Assembly: GCA_002782905.1 (NCBI GenBank)
Contig: PFJA01000285.1
Location: forward strand, 1 to 39,342
Direction: 5' to 3'
Length of the DNA stretch: 39,342 nucleotides
Source: Lysobacterales bacterium CG_4_10_14_3_um_filter_64_11
GTDB taxonomy: Bacteria > Pseudomonadota > Gammaproteobacteria > Xanthomonadales > Xanthomonadaceae
Part shown: positions 1 through 10,289 of the stretch, piece after piece
How positions within the stretch are numbered: position 1 is the stretch's first letter
Layout: every line of letters starts with the position of its first letter
Translations under genes and position numbers: made by a program
The notes under the pieces: model-generated
What the model saw: only the letters and a program-made list of their open reading frames with translations
What the model was told of the DNA's origin: nothing
Database searches by the model: none

Positions 1-39
1 CTGCCGGCTGATGTTCACTCCGGCATCCTGCCTCCACAG

Positions 40-76
40 TCAAGACCGGTGCTTTGAACCGCTCGGCCATCTCGCC
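40..76 (-). other. tRNA-Ser-like 5' half (possible tRNA remnant, or tRNA interrupted near the window edge)
   Basis: Minus strand reads GGCGAGATGGCCGAGCGGTTCAAAGCACCGGTCTTGA, like the acceptor/D-arm/anticodon 5' half of tRNA-Ser(UGA). The following CTGTGGAGG does not complete the expected CCGG anticodon stem, and no GGTTCRA T-loop is seen before the window edge. Confidence 0.5.
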
Positions 77-150
77 GTTGTCCAGCACTCGGCGCTGCGC
101 GCTGTATGACACCTCCTGATGAGGGATACGCCACTATGACGCCGCCCGGA

Positions 151-218
151 TGTCGGTCGGCTCAACCGACATGGCACTACCGAGAAACCACTGTCGGCTC
201 CGCTGGGCTTGAGCCGAC
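151..218. repeat. Palindromic intergenic repeat pair (GTCGGCTC...GAGCCGAC type)
   Basis: TGTCGGTCGGCTCAACCGACA (151-171) and GTCGGCTC-N10-GAGCCGAC (193-218) are adjacent dyads in noncoding DNA. Confidence 0.7.
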
Positions 219-286
219 CTACGACCGCGCTGACCGTTCGGCGGGGTGAATTGTCCCAGACTCGTGCGCGCTTGTCTTGCATCTGG

Positions 287-1249
287 CTACTTCGGCGCGG
301 TTTTACCGCGTTGCGGGGGTGCTTCACCCGCGCAACTCAAGCGGCTGGCTGCAAGCTGCGCCGGCAGGTATTCGGCGAGGTAGTCGATGAACACGCGCAC
401 CGCCGGCAACAGGCCGCGCCGCGAGGGAAACACGGCGTGACACAGGCCCTGCGGCAGGCACCATTGCGGCAGCACCACTTGCAGCGCATTGGCGCGCACC
501 GCGTCGGCGCAGATGGTTTCCGGCAACAGGGCAATACCCATGCCGGCCACCGCCAATTCCTTGAGCAACGGAAAATCATGGCCGCTCAGGCGCGGCTGCA
601 ATTCCACCCGTTCCACGTGCCCCTGCGCATCGTGCAAGTCCCAGCGTTGGCGGCTGTCGTCCTCGATCATGCTCAGCGTGGTGTGGGCACTGAGCTCGGC
701 CGGTGTTTGTGGCCGGCCGCAACGGTGCAGGTAGTCCGGGCTGGCGACCAGCAACTCCTGGATCTGGCCAAAACTGCGCAACACCAGGCTGCCATCGTCG
801 TTGAGTTGCGAGCGCACCCGCAAGGCGATATCGAAGCCTTCGTTGATGATATCGACGCGACGGTTGCTGACGTGCAACTGCACGCGCACTTGCGGATACT
901 TGCGCAGAAAGTCCGGTAGCAATTGCGCCAATTGGTGCTGCGCGATGGCGACCGGCGTGCTGAGCTTGATCACCCCGCGCGGCTCGGCACTGAGGTGGTC
1001 CACCACCTCGCGCGCGGCCTGCGCTTCGGACAACATCGCCTGCGCGTGGCGATACACGCTCTGGCCAATGTCGGTCACCGCGAAGCGACGGGTGGAACGT
1101 TGCAGCAGGCGCACGTCGAAGTCGGCTTCAAGCTGCGCGATACGTCGGCTCAGGCGCGATTTGGGAATGCCCAGGGCGCGCTCGGCCGCTGCGAAGCCGC
1201 CGTGCTCAACCACCATCGCGAAGTAATACAGGTCATTGAGGTCGTGCAT
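287..1249 (-). CDS. LysR family transcriptional regulator
   Basis: Starts MHDLNDLYYFAMVVEHGGFAAAERALGIPKSRLSRRIAQLE, a typical LysR HTH, followed by a LysR substrate-binding domain. Start trimmed from 1270. Confidence 0.93.
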   Translation of the reverse strand: MHDLNDLYYFAMVVEHGGFAAAERALGIPKSRLSRRIAQLEADFDVRLLQRSTRRFAVTDIGQSVYRHAQAMLSEAQAAREVVDHLSAEPRGVIKLSTPVAIAQHQLAQLLPDFLRKYPQVRVQLHVSNRRVDIINEGFDIALRVRSQLNDDGSLVLRSFGQIQELLVASPDYLHRCGRPQTPAELSAHTTLSMIEDDSRQRWDLHDAQGHVERVELQPRLSGHDFPLLKELAVAGMGIALLPETICADAVRANALQVVLPQWCLPQGLCHAVFPSRRGLLPAVRVFIDYLAEYLPAQLAASRLSCAGEAPPQRGKTAPK

Positions 1250-1327
1250 GGGGCGTGAGCGCCTCGCCAACTACAGAGCGCCATCTTCGGCGGTTGCGAG
1301 CGGGCCGGCAAGGCATCGCCGCCACGG

Positions 1328-2614
<1,287 letters not shown>

Positions 2615-2757
2615 CTAATCCAGCGTTTGGCAAAACCGACATTATCCGCGCCGCTGGCACTGGCGACAATGCGGGGCTCGGGAATGGCGCACCAAGCGCA
2701 GACGAAAAGCGCCAGCAACCTCAAAATTCGGGATGTTGGCCTCTCCGGTGCGATGCG

Positions 2758-2794
2758 CCCCGGATTTAAGCCTGCGGCCGCAACCCGGGGTTAC
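2758..2794 (-). repeat. AACCCGGG palindromic intergenic repeat, copy 1 (divergent)
   Basis: Reverse complement AGTAACCCCGGGTTGCGGCCGCAGGCTTAAATCCGGGG matches the consensus GTAGCCCGGGTT-GGCCGCAGGCC-GAAACCCGGGGC built from the other copies. Confidence 0.7.
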
Positions 2795-3468
2795 TCCATC
2801 CGCGCTTGCCACGATTCGACGCAGCCGCTGTGCAGGCGCGCAGCGAACAAGCGCTGCCACGCTGCCGGCAGCGGCAAGGCCAACACCTCGCGCAGCGCCA
2901 ACGGATCGCACGTGCGGTCACGAATCAATGCCAGCAGACGCGCGATCGTCCATTGCGCGAACGGGCGGTGCTGCACCACGATGGCGTCGCCGGCACGGAT
3001 GTGCCCGGCGGCGATCACCCGCAGGTACCAGCCAGCGCGCAGTGAATCCTGCACCCGCCGTGCCATGTCCGGCACCGCGAAGCGGTCGTTGAGCTTCCAG
3101 CACGGTTGCCGGCCCTGGCTCACTTCCACCATCGTGGTGCCAATCCGGCAGCGATCGCCGATGCAGACGCTGTGCTCGTCGAGACCCTCGACACTGAGGT
3201 TTTCACCGAAAGCACCGGCCTGCGCCAACCGCGCATGGCCGGGCAACTCCTGCAACCAGGTCTGATAATGCGACCACGAATAACAGTGGATCGCCTTGTC
3301 CGGCCCACCGTGTACGCGCGGATCGCCGTGCTGATCGCCTGCCAGACCCTCGCTGTCCACCGCGACCGCACCAGCCACCGCGCTTTTGCCGATGGCACTG
3401 CTGCTGCCGGGCCGGGTGTAAGGCACAGCCGAACCGATCAGCACCTCACGCACACAGGCGATCGCCAT
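2791..3468 (-). CDS. MOSC domain-containing protein (YiiM-like)
   Basis: GLAGDQHGDPRVHGGPDKAIHCYSWSHY...AFGENLSVEGLDE...GRQPCWKLNDRF motif set. Start taken at MAIACVREVLIG. Confidence 0.88.
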   Translation of the reverse strand: MAIACVREVLIGSAVPYTRPGSSSAIGKSAVAGAVAVDSEGLAGDQHGDPRVHGGPDKAIHCYSWSHYQTWLQELPGHARLAQAGAFGENLSVEGLDEHSVCIGDRCRIGTTMVEVSQGRQPCWKLNDRFAVPDMARRVQDSLRAGWYLRVIAAGHIRAGDAIVVQHRPFAQWTIARLLALIRDRTCDPLALREVLALPLPAAWQRLFAARLHSGCVESWQARME

Positions 3469-3569
3469 CGTCAGCCCGCCGCCACGCGCCGCTGCGCCAA
3501 TCCGCGCACCGGCAGCGACCGGTAACCGTGGCACGATGGCACGGCGCGGCAATTCATCATCACTGCCCG

Positions 3570-4046
3570 TCAATCGCGCAACGTGCTGAACACATAGCCC
3601 TGCGCCTGCTGCGGCGCGTGGCAGGCAAAGCACGCCGTGGCCGCATTGCTGCCCACCGCGCGCGTGCTCGGGGCGCCGCCAGCAAAGCCTTCAAAGCCCC
3701 AACCACCCGTCGTGGGATACGCCTTGGCATCCTTGTGCATCACCCCTACCACCTTGCGCGCTCCTTCGGTAATCGCATTGTCGGCCGCATGGGCTTCCAG
3801 CAGATCGAACACGATCACCGCACCGTCCGGGAAACTGCCGGAACGATAGCCCTGCACCGCCTTGGCATTGGCATATAGGTGATGGATGCCACCAAACGCC
3901 GCGAACAACGGATGTCCGTCTTCGATCACCATGCTCTTGACGTGATGCCAAGCGCGATAACCTTCAGGATAGGGCACTTCCGGGTCGGCGGCGAGGCTGG
4001 AGTGAGCAAAGCTGATGAGCAACAGCACGGCAAAAAGACGCGTCAT
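3570..4046 (-). CDS. Cytochrome P460 family protein, secreted c-type haem protein
   Basis: Signal peptide MTRLFAVLLLISFAHSSLAA; P460-like core (YRAWHHVKSMVI...GGIHHLYANAKAVQGYRSGSFPDGAVIVFDLLEA); C-terminal CFACH haem-binding motif. Confidence 0.88.
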   Translation of the reverse strand: MTRLFAVLLLISFAHSSLAADPEVPYPEGYRAWHHVKSMVIEDGHPLFAAFGGIHHLYANAKAVQGYRSGSFPDGAVIVFDLLEAHAADNAITEGARKVVGVMHKDAKAYPTTGGWGFEGFAGGAPSTRAVGSNAATACFACHAPQQAQGYVFSTLRD

Positions 4047-4064
4047 GACATTCTCCCGGATTCT

Positions 4065-4087
4065 TTATGCATCGAGTCGATGCATAA
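4065..4087. promoter_or_regulatory. Perfect 23-bp dyad, putative MarR operator at the P460 promoter
   Basis: TTATGCATCGA-G-TCGATGCATAA, perfect inverted repeat with a 1-nt centre, just downstream of a candidate TTGACA-N17-TAGGCT promoter reading toward P460. Confidence 0.8.
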
Positions 4088-4120
4088 CTAGCCTAGGATG
4101 CGTACGCTCGGTTGTCAAGC

Positions 4121-4141
4121 AATGCATCGACACGATACATT
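4121..4141. promoter_or_regulatory. Second related dyad, putative autoregulatory operator before the MarR ORF
   Basis: AATGCATCGA-C-ACGATACATT; 8 of 10 arm positions complementary; shares the ATGCATCGA half-site with 4065-4087; ends 6 nt before the MarR ATG. Confidence 0.65.
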
Positions 4142-4147
4142 GCAGCC

Positions 4148-4705
4148 ATGAACACCGTCCCCCTGCTCATCGAACGTCTGGGTGCCCTGATCCAGCAATC
4201 CGTGCGCGAGGACGCAGCACGCCACGGCCTGCTGCCGATCCACGTACAGATGCTGCAGTATCTGGCGCAAGCCAATCGCTACAGCGATTTGCCGATTGCC
4301 ATCGCCGAGTACCTTGGCATCAGCCGTGGCACGGTATCGCAAAGTCTTGCCGTTCTCGCAAGCCGGGGGTTGCTCACCAAGCAACCCGATGCGCGCCACC
4401 GCAAGCGCCTCCACCTGCGCCTGACCGCCGCTGGCGACGCGGTATTGCAGACCAGCTGGGCCGAACAGGTTGGGCAAGCGCTGCAAGCACTGCCCGGCGA
4501 TGGCCGGGTTCAGCAAGCGGCGTTGCGCAACCTGCTGCGAGCACTGCAACGGGTCAACGGCCAGCGTGCATTTGGTGTTTGCCGGCACTGCGCCCACTTT
4601 TGCCACGATGAAAGCGGTGCGCGCTGCGGCTTGACCCAGGAGCCGTTGGCGCAGGAACAAATCACGCGGATCTGCCGCGAATGGAGCGAACCGGCGGCGG
4701 CATGA
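4148..4705 (+). CDS. MarR family regulator with Cys-rich C-terminal extension
   Basis: MarR wHTH (LPIAIAEYLGISRGTVSQSLAVLASRGLLTKQPDARHRKRLHLRLTAAG), then CRHCAHFCHDESGARCGLTQEPLAQEQITRICREW. Confidence 0.9.
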   Translation: MNTVPLLIERLGALIQQSVREDAARHGLLPIHVQMLQYLAQANRYSDLPIAIAEYLGISRGTVSQSLAVLASRGLLTKQPDARHRKRLHLRLTAAGDAVLQTSWAEQVGQALQALPGDGRVQQAALRNLLRALQRVNGQRAFGVCRHCAHFCHDESGARCGLTQEPLAQEQITRICREWSEPAAA

Positions 4706-4769
4706 CTACCGCGTTGCCGGCGCGCAGGCGTGCGGCACACTCACGGTATACAGGGTTTTGCTGCGGTGT

Positions 4770-4861
4770 CCCGGGTTTCGGCGGCCTTCGGCCCCGGGTT
4801 TCGGCCTGCGGCCTCAACCCGGGCTACCACACGCAACCCGCAGGGATGAAACGGAAAAGTG
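4770..4861 (-). repeat. AACCCGGG palindromic repeat, copy 2, with associated GGGATGAAACGGAAAAGTG tag
   Basis: CCGGGTTTCGGCGGCCTTCGGCCCCGGGTTTCGGCCTGCGGCCTCAACCCGGGCTACCA, then 4843-4861 GGGATGAAACGGAAAAGTG, which recurs at 29884-29902. Confidence 0.75.
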
Positions 4862-4970
4862 GTCTCGCCAGCAGCAGGCTAGAAACCTGCTGGCCAACCG
4901 AGCCACCGAGGTGCGTAACGCTATGCGTTTGCCATGACGACAGGCTTGCGGCAAGCGATGAACGCTTTGC

Positions 4971-6275
4971 TCAAGCCCGCAACCCAAACCCAACGCCGCG
5001 CGCAAGTTCGTCAAAACCGGGAAACGAAGTTGCCACATTGGCACAATCGGCGATACGCACCACGCCGCTGGCACATTGCGCTGCCACTACCAGTGCCATC
5101 GCAATGCGATGATCGCCATGCGCATGGGTGTCGCCGCCACGCAGGGTGCCGCCGTGGATCACCGCGCCATCCGGGCTTTCTTCGATGCGCGCACCGAGCG
5201 CGCGCAGGCCGCCCGCCATGGTGGCGATGCGGTCGGATTCCTTCACTCGCAATTCGGCGGCACCGGTGACCACGGTGCTGCCCTCGGCCAGCGCGGCAGC
5301 GGCGAACAACGCCGGAAACTCGTCGATCATGTCCGCCACGCACGCTGCGGGCACCACGATGCCGCGCAAGCGCGCATGGCGCACACGCAGGTCAGCCACC
5401 GGTTCGCCACCCTGCTCGCCGCACGGCTGTACGGTGATGTCGGCACCCATCGCGCGCAACACGGTGAGCAGGCCGGTGCGGCGCGGGTTCATGCCCACGG
5501 CGCGCAGCAGCAGGTCCGAGCCTGGCACCAGGCTGGCGGCAACGATGAAAAACGCGGCCGAAGAAAAATCCGCTGGCACGTGCACCGGCGTCGGCCGCAG
5601 GCGATGGCCGCCGCTCAGCCGCGCCCAGCCCGGGCCGAACGCGATCGGCCAACCAAACGCGTGCAGCATGCGCTCGCTGTAATCGCGGGTCGGGTGCGGT
5701 TCGTCAATCCGGGTTTCGCCATGCGCGTACAAACCCGCGAGCAACACCGCCGATTTCACCTGCGCACTGGCCACCGGCAAGCTGTAGTCGATGCCGCGCA
5801 GTACGCGCCCACCGCGAATACGCAACGGTGGCAGGCCGCCGGACTCGGATTCGATCAGGCCGCCCATACGCGTAATCGGGTCGATCACCCGCGCCATCGG
5901 CCGCTTGCTCAGCGAGGCATCGCCGATCAGCACGCTATCGAAGCGTTGCCCGGCCAGCAGCCCGGCGAGCAGGCGCATGCCGGTGCCGGCATTGCCGCAG
6001 TCGAGCGCTTCGGCGCAGCCGTGCAGGCCGTCGATACCGACACCGTGCACGACGCGGCTGCCAGCGCCGTCGGCATCGATGCGGACCCCCAATTTGGCGA
6101 ATATCGCGGCGGTGGCGCGGGTGTCTTCGCCTTCGAGAAAGCCGTGTACCGGCGATTCACCATCGGCAAGGCTGGCGAACAAGATGGCGCGATGTGACAC
6201 CGACTTGTCGCCAGGAACCGCAATTTCGCCGCGCACGGCGCTGCCAGTACCGGCCAGCCAATCGAGCGTACTCAC
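4971..6275 (-). CDS. aroA: 3-phosphoshikimate 1-carboxyvinyltransferase (EPSP synthase)
   Basis: 434 aa; GEIAVPGDKSVSHRAILFASLADG, DCGNAGTGMRLLAGLLAG, ELRVKESDRIATMAGGLRALG. GTG start overlaps the hisC stop (GTGA). Confidence 0.97.
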   Translation of the reverse strand: MSTLDWLAGTGSAVRGEIAVPGDKSVSHRAILFASLADGESPVHGFLEGEDTRATAAIFAKLGVRIDADGAGSRVVHGVGIDGLHGCAEALDCGNAGTGMRLLAGLLAGQRFDSVLIGDASLSKRPMARVIDPITRMGGLIESESGGLPPLRIRGGRVLRGIDYSLPVASAQVKSAVLLAGLYAHGETRIDEPHPTRDYSERMLHAFGWPIAFGPGWARLSGGHRLRPTPVHVPADFSSAAFFIVAASLVPGSDLLLRAVGMNPRRTGLLTVLRAMGADITVQPCGEQGGEPVADLRVRHARLRGIVVPAACVADMIDEFPALFAAAALAEGSTVVTGAAELRVKESDRIATMAGGLRALGARIEESPDGAVIHGGTLRGGDTHAHGDHRIAMALVVAAQCASGVVRIADCANVATSFPGFDELARGVGFGLRA

Positions 6276-7405
6276 CGGCCGCCCTGTTGCGCCAGGACCG
6301 CATCGAGCACCGCCACAAGGCGTGCATGGTCGTCAGCACTGCCAAGGCTGATGCGCAGGCAGCGGGGCAAGCCATAGCCCGCCATCGGCCGCAGCACGAT
6401 GCCGCGCGCGAGCAACCCCGCTTCGATCTGCGCGGCGTGCGGACCGAACTCCACCAGCACGAAGTTGGTTTGGCTCGGATACACGAACAACCCGCGTGCG
6501 CGCAGTTGATCGGTGAGCCATTGCCGTTGCCCGGCATTGCGCGCGCGCACCTGCGCGATGTGCGCGGGCGCGGCAAGCGATGCCTCGGCGGCGGCAAGCC
6601 CCAATGCGTTGACGTTGAACGACTCGCGCGCACGCTCCAGCACCGCAATCAGGCCCGGCGCGGCCAGCGCATAGCCCACGCGCAAGCCGGCCAAGGCATG
6701 CGCCTTGGAAAAGGTGCCGGTGACGATCACGCGCGGGTCGCGACCCAGCCATGTGCTTGCGGAAACATACTCCGGCGCGGTGACGTACTCACGATAGGCC
6801 TCGTCCACCACCACCAGCACATCGGCCGGCAGCGCCGCCAGAAACTGCGCGAAGGCATCACCCGAATACCAGGTGCCGGTCGGATTGTTGGGATTGCACA
6901 GATAGACAAGGCGAATGCCGGCATCGACGCCAGTAGCCATTGCTTGCAGGTCGTGGCCATGCGCCATTGCCTGCTCGCGCAAGAGCGCCGGTGTCTGCCG
7001 CAGCGGCGCGTTCGCGGCCTTCGCCGCCAGTGCATACACCGCAAACCCGAACTGCGCGGCCAGCACGCCGGCATCGCGGCCCGCGAATACCTGTGCCAGC
7101 AGCATCAGCAGTTCGTGCGAGCCGTTACCGAGAATGATTTGCTCGCTGGCAACGCCGTGCTCGCGCGCAAGTGCGGCTTTCAATGCGCCACCACGCGGAT
7201 CGGGGTAACGATGAATCTCGGGCAATGTCGCGGTGATGGCGTCCAGCACCCCCGGCGCGATGCCCAATGGGCTTTCGTTGGAACCCAATTCGATCAGCTT
7301 GCCCGCATGCGCGGCACGCAGCGCCACCAGATCATGGCCAGGATCGTAAGCGCACAGACTGCGGATACCCGGCTGCGCCAGGCACAGGTAATCCATGCCG
7401 CTCAC
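6272..7405 (-). CDS. hisC: Histidinol-phosphate aminotransferase
   Basis: LIELGSNESPLGIAPGVLDAI, YLCNPNNPTGTW, VDEAYREY, TGTFSKAHALAGLRVGYA. GTG at 7405 overlaps the pheA stop; alternative ATG at 7396. Confidence 0.94.
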   Translation of the reverse strand: MSGMDYLCLAQPGIRSLCAYDPGHDLVALRAAHAGKLIELGSNESPLGIAPGVLDAITATLPEIHRYPDPRGGALKAALAREHGVASEQIILGNGSHELLMLLAQVFAGRDAGVLAAQFGFAVYALAAKAANAPLRQTPALLREQAMAHGHDLQAMATGVDAGIRLVYLCNPNNPTGTWYSGDAFAQFLAALPADVLVVVDEAYREYVTAPEYVSASTWLGRDPRVIVTGTFSKAHALAGLRVGYALAAPGLIAVLERARESFNVNALGLAAAEASLAAPAHIAQVRARNAGQRQWLTDQLRARGLFVYPSQTNFVLVEFGPHAAQIEAGLLARGIVLRPMAGYGLPRCLRISLGSADDHARLVAVLDAVLAQQGGR

Positions 7406-8586
7406 AGGATGGCGACCGGGTAGCTGCCCAACACGCGTACCTGGGCGGCAAAGCTGCCGAGCCCGTGCAACGCGTTCGCCACCGCCGCGTCCTCGACGTG
7501 ACCGCTGACATCGATAAAAAACGCATACTGCCAGCGCCCCTGATGCGAGGGCCGCGATTCGATGCGGTTCATGCTGACGCCATTGTCGGCCAACGGCTTG
7601 AGCAGATTGAACAGCGCGCCGGGCTGGTCGCGCACAAACACCAGCAGCGAGGTGCGATCATGCCCCGACGGCGGCAGCAGGTCGCGGCCGATCACCAGAA
7701 AGCGCGTGGTGTTGTCGGGACGATCCTCGATCGGGCCGGCGACCACCTTCAGCCCGTATACGTGCGCCGCCGATTCACCGGCAATGGCTGCCGCGTCATC
7801 GGCGTTGCGCGAGCGGCGCGCCGCTTCGGCATTGCTGTTGGCCGCAAAACGCTCGGTCTTGTTGCAATGCTGGCGCAACCAGTTTTTGCATTGCGCCAGC
7901 GACTGCGGATGCGCGTAGATGCGCTCAACATCTTCCAAGCGGCCGGTGCGCGAAAGCAGAAACTGATGCACCTGCAATTCGACTTCGCCGCAGATTTTGA
8001 GCTTGGAGGTGAGAAACATGTCGAGTGTGGACTGGATCGTGCCCTGCCCCGAGTTCTCCACCGGAACCACGCCAAAATCGGCGTTGCCCGATTCGACTTC
8101 CTGAAACACTTCTTCGATCGTAGCCAGCGGCAATCCGTGCGCGCTGTGGCCGAAATGCTTGTGTACCGCCTGCTGCGAGAAGGTACCCTCGGGCCCGAGA
8201 AAGCCGACCTTCAACGGCTCCTGCTGCGCCAGACACGCCGACATGACTTCGCGGAACAGCCGCACCAACACCTCATCGCTGAGCGGGCCGTCATTGCGAT
8301 CCACCACCTTGCGCAACACCTGCGCTTCGCGCTCCGGGCGATAGTAATCGATGGCCGCTTTGAGCGGGCCCTTGGCCTTGCCCACCTGCCGCGCCCATTG
8401 CGCCCGCTCGGCGATCAGTTCCTGGATGTGTTGATCGATGCTGTCGATCCGCTCGCGCGCCTGGCCAAGGGCTGGCGCCGAGGCAGCATCCGCGACCGCG
8501 TGGCTCTTTTTCGGCTTGCGGCTGGCGGTGCGTGATTCGGCAGTCGCCGGCTTGGTCGACGGTGATTTCTTGCGCGGTGGTGACAT
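7402..8586 (-). CDS. pheA: Chorismate mutase / prephenate dehydratase (P-protein)
   Basis: Chorismate mutase domain (ARERIDSIDQHIQELIAERAQWARQVGKAKG), prephenate dehydratase (KVGFLGPEGTFSQQAVHKHFG, VVPVENSGQGTIQSTLD) and ACT domain (TSLLVFVRDQPGALFNLLKPLADNGVSMNRIESRPS). Confidence 0.97.
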   Translation of the reverse strand: MSPPRKKSPSTKPATAESRTASRKPKKSHAVADAASAPALGQARERIDSIDQHIQELIAERAQWARQVGKAKGPLKAAIDYYRPEREAQVLRKVVDRNDGPLSDEVLVRLFREVMSACLAQQEPLKVGFLGPEGTFSQQAVHKHFGHSAHGLPLATIEEVFQEVESGNADFGVVPVENSGQGTIQSTLDMFLTSKLKICGEVELQVHQFLLSRTGRLEDVERIYAHPQSLAQCKNWLRQHCNKTERFAANSNAEAARRSRNADDAAAIAGESAAHVYGLKVVAGPIEDRPDNTTRFLVIGRDLLPPSGHDRTSLLVFVRDQPGALFNLLKPLADNGVSMNRIESRPSHQGRWQYAFFIDVSGHVEDAAVANALHGLGSFAAQVRVLGSYPVAIL

Positions 8587-8591
8587 GGGGC

Positions 8592-9677
8592 TCAGGCCTT
8601 GCGCTGGGCGAAGTCAATCATGAACTGCGCCAGCGCTTCGACGCTGGCCTCGGTCACCGCGTTGTACAGCGAGGCGCGAATGCCGCCGACCACCCGATGG
8701 CCTTTCAAACCGATCAGACCATTGCTGGCGGCTTGCTTGAGAAAGTCGGTTTCGAGCACGTCGTTGGCGAGAAAAAACGGCACATTCATGCGCGAGCGGC
8801 AGGCCGGAACGACGCGATTGCGGTAGAAGCCTGCGCTGTCGTCGATTACCGAATACAACCGTTGTGCCTTGCGCCGGTTGATCGCTTCGATCGCGGCCAC
8901 ACCACCGCGTTGTTTGAGATGCTTGAAGACCAACCCGGCCAGATACCAGGCGAACGTCGGCGGGGTGTTGAGCATCGAATCGTGCTTGAGGTGGGCGCCG
9001 ATATTCAAGATCGGTGCCCGCGCCTGCCCAGCGCGCGCCAACAGTTGCGGATGAATGATCGCGACAGCAATACCGGACGGGCCGATGTTTTTCTGCGCAC
9101 CCGCGTAGATCATGGCGTAGCGCGATACATCAATGCGGCGCGACAGAATGCTGGACGACATGTCGGCAATCAGCGCCACGTTGTCCAGCACCGGCGTATC
9201 CGCAAACTCGACGCCGTGGATGGTCTCGTTGTCGGTGATGTGCAGGTAGGCGGCATCATCGCTGAGCCGCCATTGCGAAAGCGCCGGGATCTCGCTGTAG
9301 CCACTGCCCTTGGCGCTGGCGGCAATGCGAACGTCGCAATACGGCTGCGCCTGTTCCACGGCCTTTTCGCCCCAGTGGCCGGTGAGCAGGTAATCGACGG
9401 CCTGGCCCGGCGCCGCAAAGTTGAGCGGCAACAGCGCCTGGATCAGGGTGGCGCCGCCCTGCATGAACACCACCGCGTAGTCATCGGGAACCGCCAGCAA
9501 TGCGCGCAGGTCGCGTTCGGCTTCGGCGGCGATGTCGATGAACGCCTTGCCGCGATGGCTGAGCTCCATCACCGAGGCACCCTGGCCATGCCAATCCAGC
9601 AGTTCTTCCTGCGCCTGACGCAATACGGCTTCGGGCAGGGCCGCAGGACCGGCGCTGAAGTTGTGCAGGCGCGACAT
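8592..9677 (-). CDS. serC: Phosphoserine aminotransferase
   Basis: MSRLHNFSAGPAALPEAVLRQAQEELLDWHGQGASVMELSHRGKAF; ALIADMSSSILSRRIDVSRYAMIYAGAQKNIGPSG. Confidence 0.97.
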   Translation of the reverse strand: MSRLHNFSAGPAALPEAVLRQAQEELLDWHGQGASVMELSHRGKAFIDIAAEAERDLRALLAVPDDYAVVFMQGGATLIQALLPLNFAAPGQAVDYLLTGHWGEKAVEQAQPYCDVRIAASAKGSGYSEIPALSQWRLSDDAAYLHITDNETIHGVEFADTPVLDNVALIADMSSSILSRRIDVSRYAMIYAGAQKNIGPSGIAVAIIHPQLLARAGQARAPILNIGAHLKHDSMLNTPPTFAWYLAGLVFKHLKQRGGVAAIEAINRRKAQRLYSVIDDSAGFYRNRVVPACRSRMNVPFFLANDVLETDFLKQAASNGLIGLKGHRVVGGIRASLYNAVTEASVEALAQFMIDFAQRKA

Positions 9678-9776
9678 GGTGACTCCGTGACGACGGCGAG
9701 ATGCTCAGGCTAGCATGCGGCAACGCAGCAAAAAAGACCCGCGAACACCCGCGAACACCCTGGGTGCCGATTCGAT

Positions 9777-10289
9777 TCAGGCGGCGGGCATCTCGACCGG
9801 GTGCAGCGCCTCGTCGATCAGCAACTCGATCATGGTCAAATCGGGGATCAGCGCGGCGTCGTCGTTCAACAACACCCTGGCCTTCACGCCGAGCGGCACG
9901 GCGCCGTCGCCTTCGCTGATCACCAAGCGGTCGCGCGACACATTGATCAAACGGGGAAATCCCTGGGTCAGGACGGCAAAAAACGACAGTCGCTGATTAC
10001 CGCCCAGCGCCTTGATGACTACCACCTTGGAGCCCAGTTGGCTGCGCTCCTCGGCGATGCCCGCCAAGCGGGCAAAGGCGATGACCGGCACCCGCCAGCC
10101 GCGCCAGCGCAAGCGGCCCAATAACCATGCCGGCGCGTTGGCAACGACTTCGGGATCCGAAAAGCTGATGATTTCGGCCATCGAAGCATTGGGCAGCAGC
10201 AATCGCCCGCCGGCGATGGTGATCAGCACGCCTCGCAGATCGTTGTCGACCTGCCCTGCCGCTGGAGTTTGTCTGTTCATTGTTGCCAA
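9777..10289 (-). CDS. CheW-domain protein, ChpC-like, of the Pil-Chp cluster
   Basis: 170 aa CheW-like scaffold (GRLLLPNASMAEIISF...WLLGRLRWRGWRVPVIAFARLAG); overlaps the chpB 3' end. Confidence 0.8.
   Translation of the reverse strand: MATMNRQTPAAGQVDNDLRGVLITIAGGRLLLPNASMAEIISFSDPEVVANAPAWLLGRLRWRGWRVPVIAFARLAGIAEERSQLGSKVVVIKALGGNQRLSFFAVLTQGFPRLINVSRDRLVISEGDGAVPLGVKARVLLNDDAALIPDLTMIELLIDEALHPVEMPAA

Noticed and set aside
5076-6197. 373-aa plus-strand ORF opposite aroA (and similar long ORFs opposite serS, hisC, pheA, serC, pilT, pilU)
   Set aside because: All lie antisense to clear housekeeping genes and show no domain signatures.
7402-8586. Lys/Ser-rich N-terminal extension of PheA as a novel domain
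   Set aside because: About 40 low-complexity residues before the chorismate mutase domain; could be a start-site misassignment or simple linker, with no sign of a distinct fold.
9735-9760. Possible Rho-independent terminator after the chp cluster (minus strand ...GGGTGTTCGCGGGTCTTTTTT)
   Set aside because: A T6 run is present, but only weak CACCC/GGGTG pairing precedes it; the tandem CCCGCGAACA duplication explains the signal equally well.
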